Source: Hymenolepis diminuta (taxonomy: Eukaryota > Platyhelminthes > Cestoda > Cyclophyllidea > Hymenolepididae). From it: a stretch of 64,000 bases of DNA. The DNA lies in contig CAADRB010000016.1 in assembly GCA_900708905.1 (NCBI GenBank), positions 1,803,000 through 1,866,999 of the forward strand, read 5' to 3'. Under the pieces are notes generated by a model. That model was not told the DNA's origin and made no database searches. It was given only the letters and a program-made list of their open reading frames with translations. A program made the translations under genes and the position numbers. This document shows, piece after piece, positions 61,801-64,000 of the stretch (within the stretch, counting starts at the first letter, position 1; each line of letters opens with the position of its first letter).

Positions 61801-62768
61801 GTACGTAATGGATTATGCTGTTTAAAGTGATTACTGCAGAATTAGTTTGAACTGTAAAAATTCCATTTATTCCATTTAAAAAATTTTACTGAAAGGAAGA
61901 CAAAATGTAAACACCGTTTTTAGATAAGCCATTCGAAAACTGTTGGAACCCTTTTCTTACTATTGGTTCTCTCTCCCTTTAGTCATCATTTTTCATGAAT
62001 TTTGTGACTTTCTTTTTTAAATATGCAGGCTTTTAATTTGCTGCTAGCGGAAATAACTCTGGAAATGATGCAAGGAATCATTCTTACTCAAAGAGAAAAA
62101 GGAGGGTGAATATAGAGACACGAATTAACTTACAAATGAGAGAGAAATTCCTTGCGTTTTATCTAATGAAAGCCAGAGTATGAGACGGTCAAGTGTGTAA
62201 AGAAATTACTCTGTGAATCAAATGTTCAAATAAATAAATAAATAAAGACCATAAAATCTCAACATTTATTAAAAATTCAATTCCATTCTCTACCCTTTAT
62301 CCCTTTTTAAATTAATTTACTGTTCCACATGCATAGATACCTTCCAACGAATAAAAGTAGAAAAATGACCCTCTCGTGGATAACGTCAATCCTAAATTAA
62401 ACTACATAGTGCGCTAACGAAATATTTTAATATCTATTTGTAATAGAATTTCTAAAAGCAAATAATAAATTTTCAAGTAAATCTAATTCTGGTAAAAGTT
62501 TCTTGCTATTAATACTCTCTCCCATGATATTGCATTTTTTATGGTAAAATAATAGATTCATTTATTCAAATATAGGAAACGTAAATTCCTGAATATAATA
62601 AAACGAGTATAATCAAGAAATTCAAAGTAGTTGACTTACGACAAGCATGTTCTTGAGCGACATATACAGTTCCTCCAGGACACGCGCAGAAACCGGCTCC
62701 TGGATGACAAATGCTGTTTTTGACGTGAATGCAGTCCTTGTCAACATGACAGCTCAGTGACGTTAGTA
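34628..62768 (-). CDS. Large membrane-anchored protein with EB/EGF-like modules and a ZP domain, 5' incomplete
   Basis: Exons read on the minus strand: 62768-62640, 58858-58769, 58063-57952, 57652-57540, 57443-57294, 56464-56161, (55025-54886, weak), 50761-50457, 49520-49255, 45581-45421, 44304-44226, 42346-42181, 40200-40078, 36879-36741, 35679-34971 and 34898-34628. Every junction is GT-AG and phase-consistent, and the whole frame closes at 1084 residues plus TAA 34630-34628. Order: cysteine-rich modules, a DLNGDGIPDD calcium-loop-like segment, ZP-N, ZP-C, one transmembrane helix, long tail. ZP proteins polymerise outside the cell or act as apical matrix receptors. This one is expected at the cell surface with its C-terminus inside. 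The first exon found lacks an in-frame ATG, so the signal peptide lies in upstream exons not identified. The family beyond 'ZP protein' is unknown. Confidence 0.82.
34790..34898 (-). mobile_element. tRNA-derived SINE-like sequence with A and B boxes
   Basis: On the minus strand, tggtgtagtgg at 34889-34879 matches the pol III A-box, and ggttcgagtca at 34837-34827 matches the B-box at 10 of 11 positions. About 41 bases separate them, within the normal range. The stretch does not fold into a full tRNA cloverleaf: the T-stem pairs only partly. It is therefore read as a SINE head or tRNA pseudogene rather than a tRNA gene. It lies inside the last coding exon in sense orientation. The 3' limit is unknown. 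Confidence 0.5.
34971..35679 (-). CDS. ZP gene exon with transmembrane helix and cytoplasmic tail
   Basis: Follows a tttaaag acceptor. After QSCTSVFCQPR comes a 22-residue hydrophobic helix (LLLIMVSLGAMLCLSMICG) and a short CLVSRNH stop-transfer. About 200 residues of Ser/Thr/Pro/His/Asn-rich, probably disordered cytoplasmic tail follow. The tail contains several Tyr residues in polar settings (NYIQFYNPP, ETYQTLP) that could be phosphorylated, which is inference only. No GFFKR-type integrin motif or kinase domain. The donor is AG/GTAAGT. Confidence 0.85.
35680..36740 (-). other. ZP gene intron before the transmembrane exon
   Basis: AT-rich with GT-AG ends. Open frames on both strands at 35871-36137 look like composition effects. 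No element recognised. Confidence 0.5.
36741..50761 (-). CDS. ZP domain (ZP-N and ZP-C), seven exons
   Basis: Exons 50761-50457, 49520-49255, 45581-45421, 44304-44226, 42346-42181, 40200-40078 and 36879-36741. ZP-N: HVSCSPNRFLACF, SRNCVLKPYDF, then NRLPCGLMYFKNE joined to TVVSMKGLLEVR and VRFDLRC, the paired-cysteine pattern of ZP-N. A Ser/Thr-rich linker follows. ZP-C: PIQLKATLFDP, then TFAVESCHASSGG, then IIDRGCPNTETDFGG, then VKIVCAFRLCAHRAWC and PNQCGG. This reproduces the order V-x-C, D-x-GCP and the cysteine cluster of cuticlin and tectorin-type ZP-C modules. After the cysteine cluster, NQEKHQR ends in a K-x-x-R sequence, a minimal furin-type site where ZP proteins are usually cut. That role is inferred. 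Confidence 0.88.
36880..40077 (-). other. ZP gene intron (3.2 kb)
   Basis: AT-rich. Contains a possible SINE relic near 38757-38890. No other feature recognised. Confidence 0.5.
38757..38890 (-). mobile_element. Possible SINE relic
   Basis: On the minus strand, attagtagca is followed by cagcgagatcaaatctcatg. The gcgagatcaa phrase recurs in the element at 54797-54900. The A-box match is poor. Relationship to that element is suggested, not shown. Confidence 0.25.
40201..42180 (-). other. ZP gene intron (2.0 kb)
   Basis: No ZP exon is required here by phase. A + strand frame at 40827-41051 ends in TLSTV/GTAAGC-like sequence and could contain a short exon of an opposite-strand gene, but it starts at TTG directly after a stop and has no clear acceptor. 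Confidence 0.4.
42836..43565 (+). CDS. Possible 3' exons of an opposite-strand gene nested in a ZP intron
   Basis: The + strand frame from about 42832 to 42973 reads ASLIVNPNLRELANRFYKR then LTELEILQFLDIF, up to an ATGACG/GTACGT donor (phase 0). A phase-0 acceptor at 43436 (cacccag) opens a frame reading IVCHEATDCCDS and REYLICPFADFMTDWDRP to TGA 43563-43565, with AATAAA at 43571. The left border is unclear: the strong acceptor at 42820 gives a stop in this frame, and only an AG eight bases later works. No family recognised. Without transcript or homology evidence it may be chance. Confidence 0.27.
44305..45420 (-). other. ZP gene intron with coding-like minus-strand frames
   Basis: Just after the exon ending at 45421, two overlapping minus-strand frames run through 45360-44919. 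They contain VNSWRAVDQWRADRVDRLL and, in the next frame, SVHERRLKEVLLAKLERG. The basic, Arg-rich composition is unlike the surroundings and could be a broken retroelement or a small nested gene. I do not recognise it. Confidence 0.3.
45582..49254 (-). other. ZP gene intron (3.7 kb)
   Basis: Contains a + strand 62-codon frame (45932-46120, listed separately) and a minus-strand frame at 47139-46870 that opens at GTG and lies after a ttccgcag acceptor. Its phase does not fit insertion into the ZP transcript. Nothing else is recognised. Confidence 0.4.
45932..46120 (+). CDS. Small hydrophobic ORF, hypothetical
   Basis: A complete 62-residue frame from an ATG in a good context (caccaaaATG). It has a hydrophobic segment near the N-terminus (LSLFFALGWAVHIPLMVF) and a basic end (STIKYMKRF). 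It could be a tiny membrane protein nested in the intron on the opposite strand. No family recognised and no splice support, so a chance frame is as likely. Confidence 0.2.
   Translation: MLKNMTLSLFFALGWAVHIPLMVFKLSVNYINMRIHLNIIRAGNAIKPALGWPSTIKYMKRF
54797..54900 (+). mobile_element. SINE-like sequence, + strand
   Basis: tggtttagtgg at 54809-54819 matches the A-box and resembles the one at 34889-34879. gagatcaatgt at 54845-54855 is a weak B-box. The block is richer in G and C than its surroundings. It overlaps, in antisense, the end of the uncertain exon 55025-54886 and its open extension. Confidence 0.33.
54886..55025 (-). CDS. Uncertain ZP gene exon before the ZP domain
   Basis: The acceptor gcttttgcag and a weak CCA/GTGCGA donor give a 140-base exon of the required phase (VKFILQDISYFQSPL ... 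LSCSPDLT). It would join directly to HVSC at the start of ZP-N. The frame stays open beyond the donor to a TGA at 54799-54797, so the exon could instead be a terminal exon of a short secreted isoform. The downstream part overlaps SINE-like DNA. Confidence 0.33.
56161..56464 (-). CDS. ZP gene exon with calcium-loop-like segment
   Basis: Follows a strong ttttccttttccag acceptor. Encodes about 101 residues starting KQVPCKRQRNSNGHDSD, then CVDLNGDGIPDDNFC, in which D-x-N-x-D-G-x-x-D-D looks like the calcium loop of thrombospondin type 3 or EF-hand repeats, framed by two cysteines. The rest is Ser/Glu/Asp-rich. The donor is AA/GTGATT. An open + strand frame (56428-56856) overlaps antisense and is rejected. 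Confidence 0.75.
57294..58063 (-). CDS. ZP gene EB/EGF-like module exons
   Basis: Exons 58063-57952, 57652-57540 and 57443-57294 join in phase. They read NSFCEKCTQINGICFYAD, then KFGCSCPYKTAMPMP and LSPWAFCRAIL, then VGELCNDADLICRPRNAECS, NGDPRTCRCKSGYFPV and HYHEC. The spacing (C-x-x-C, NGIC, C-x-C-P, final C; then C..C..C..C-x-C..C) is that of EB or EGF-like extracellular modules. The acceptor of 57652 could be 15 bases further upstream in the same frame. Disulfide-bonded extracellular protein-binding modules are inferred. Confidence 0.75.
58769..58858 (-). CDS. ZP gene 90-base symmetric exon, probable
   Basis: Encodes CKDNLADLHSPNCCQNLSVE and nine more residues between an attaaag acceptor and an AGG/GTAACT donor, phase 1 on both sides. 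The neighbours also join directly in phase without it, so it may be a cassette exon. The three cysteines fit a module linker. Confidence 0.5.
58859..62639 (-). other. ZP gene intron (3.8 kb)
   Basis: Very AT-rich. Includes a short AAAT microsatellite at 62234-62254 outside any exon. No further EB-module exon was recognised. Confidence 0.5.
62640..62768 (-). CDS. ZP gene first identified exon, EB-type module
   Basis: Between a tattttcttcacttag acceptor and a C/GTAAGT donor. Reads LSCHVDKDCIHVKNSICHPG, then GFCACPGGTVYVAQEHAC: six cysteines in EB-module order. The frame stays open to 62847 upstream but begins at GTG with no ATG, so this is an internal exon and the start lies further right. Confidence 0.75.
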
Positions 62769-64000
62769 CTAAGTGAAGAAAATAAGTTTTACAATATCTA
62801 ATTAACACAACTAGGTTGACAGTCTGCAACTTCCCGATTAAATGCACCTAAAGCAGAGACCATTAGAGTTAGGCATATTCAATAACAATGTTTTTAAAAG
62901 GAGACGAAGACTATTAGATTGGTAATAGGTTACTTAGATAATGATGTTATTTTGATAATTATTTGCCTAATTTAAAAAAAATACGATTAGCATTACCAAC
63001 CGCAAATCAAATTTCTGAAGTCTCCTTCCCCTTTTTGGAGGATACCTATGCCTCTTTCTGCAGATATTCCAATATATGAGTCATCGGCCAGATTTCAGAA
63101 AATTAATCAGAATATTTCAGCACGAAAAAATGTTAAGGCAACTGAAAAACCGTTATAATTTTACTATTTGTGAAGATGATAGAGAAATTTGTCAATAACT
63201 CTCTTTCATATTTCAAACCCTCCCTCCAATAATAACAGAATATAATAAAATGACGTATTTAAGAATTTAATCTTTAATAAATTTAATAGTCAACAATGTG
63301 TTTGAGGTTGCGGTTCCACCAGTTGCAGTTTAAGATAAATAATTTTAGTGAACCGACTGTCTTATGCCATACGGACATGTCAGCATCTGCGACTTTGTCT
63401 ACAACCGTCTGGAAATGTGTGTCTATCAAAATATTGTTACATTCCATTACAAAACTTCTCCATTTTGATGGAATAGAACTTTGAAATATGTTCTGCATAT
63501 GGCGTTCATAAACTTGTTCTCTCAATTCCATATTTAATGTTTAATGTAATCAGCTTACCAACACATCGTCTCGTTTATTTATTTAAAATTCTATTTTAAT
63601 TATTTCAATGACACAGGTTTTCGTTTTTGTTAATATCATATTTACCTACCATTATATATTTAGGGAAATTTTGTCTCATATAATCCCATAGTTATTTGTT
63701 ACTACTTTCCTTGTTCCAAAAGAACATTCTTGGATTTTAAAATAAAGATTTTCATAGATAATTTGTGTATCTATAATTTTTTTAAGATTTAAGAAAAAGA
63801 TTTGAATTCTCAATTTACATTTTTATTTAAATGAATACATCATTTGCTATTTCTGAATTTCTTAAATGTAACTGAATCTAACTCCACAATTTTGTTTAAA
63901 ATATCCTTTTATTGAATTATTTCTGGAATATTCGAACAGATACGAAAATTAAAGAAATTTACTCAAATCAGTTGGGTAATTACCAACCAAGTTTAGAAAA
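62769..64000. other. Right edge: expected 5' part of the ZP gene, not resolved
   Basis: Should contain intron and perhaps the signal-peptide exon of the ZP gene, but no ATG-plus-hydrophobic exon ending in phase 1 was found. A cgatgtgttg/GTAAGC donor-like site at 63559 (-) and an 82-codon frame (63531-63283) are the only items. Confidence 0.4.
63283..63531 (-). CDS. Hypothetical 82-residue ORF
   Basis: Runs from a true ATG at 63531 to TAA. Contains four Trp and two Cys (FQSSIPSKWRSF, ADADMSVWHK, FILNCNWWNRN), and ATTAAA hexamers follow the stop. No signal peptide or known domain. It could be a small single-exon gene, a terminal exon of a gene beyond the window, or chance. Confidence 0.3.
   Translation of the reverse strand: MELREQVYERHMQNIFQSSIPSKWRSFVMECNNILIDTHFQTVVDKVADADMSVWHKTVGSLKLFILNCNWWNRNLKHIVDY

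Noticed and set aside
62769..62847. Signal peptide at the start of the ZP gene
   Set aside because: The hydrophobic-looking upstream frame begins with GTG, has Arg and Lys in its core, and is preceded by a strong splice acceptor, so it is intron.

Overview
This is eukaryotic DNA. It is AT-rich, the genes are split by introns, and the strong matches are to animal proteins. The mix fits an invertebrate and most resembles a flatworm such as a tapeworm: AT-rich, mid-sized introns, acceptors that are not the stereotyped nematode TTTTCAG, and decayed Tc1/mariner transposons. The taxon is an inference from style, not from a marker gene.

Layout from left to right. Positions 1-728 hold the decayed 3' part of a mariner transposon. 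Positions 1004-1760 (+) carry the last three coding exons of CTNNBL1, a spliceosome-associated armadillo protein. It converges with a complete three-exon peptide-methionine sulfoxide reductase gene (MSRA, 3165-2425, -). Positions 3.2-10 kb contain no gene I can name, but 8036-8608 (+) looks like the 3' end of an unidentified spliced gene, with a poly(A) signal. Positions 10136-32271 (+) hold a complete 15-exon cGMP-dependent protein kinase gene. Its reading frame closes perfectly at 768 residues: leucine zipper, autoinhibitory segment, two cyclic-nucleotide-binding domains, AGC-type kinase. Its last intron contains a decayed Tc1/mariner-like transposase.

From about 34.6 kb to beyond 62.7 kb the minus strand carries one large gene for a membrane-anchored extracellular protein. 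I assembled it exon by exon from splice sites and phases. It has several cysteine-rich EB/EGF-like modules, a calcium-loop-like segment, a full zona pellucida (ZP) domain (ZP-N and ZP-C), one transmembrane helix and a cytoplasmic tail of roughly 310 residues. Its 5' end was not found and probably lies at or beyond the right edge. Its last coding exon contains a tRNA-like A-box/B-box pair on the coding strand, suggesting that a SINE was captured as coding sequence. Several unexplained coding-like stretches lie in its introns.

The genes are unrelated housekeeping or signalling genes and do not form a pathway. The most novel items are the EB-plus-ZP membrane protein with its SINE-like terminal exon, and the unidentified coding stretches at 8.0-8.6 kb and 42.8-43.6 kb. 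All exon borders are read by eye and need transcript support.
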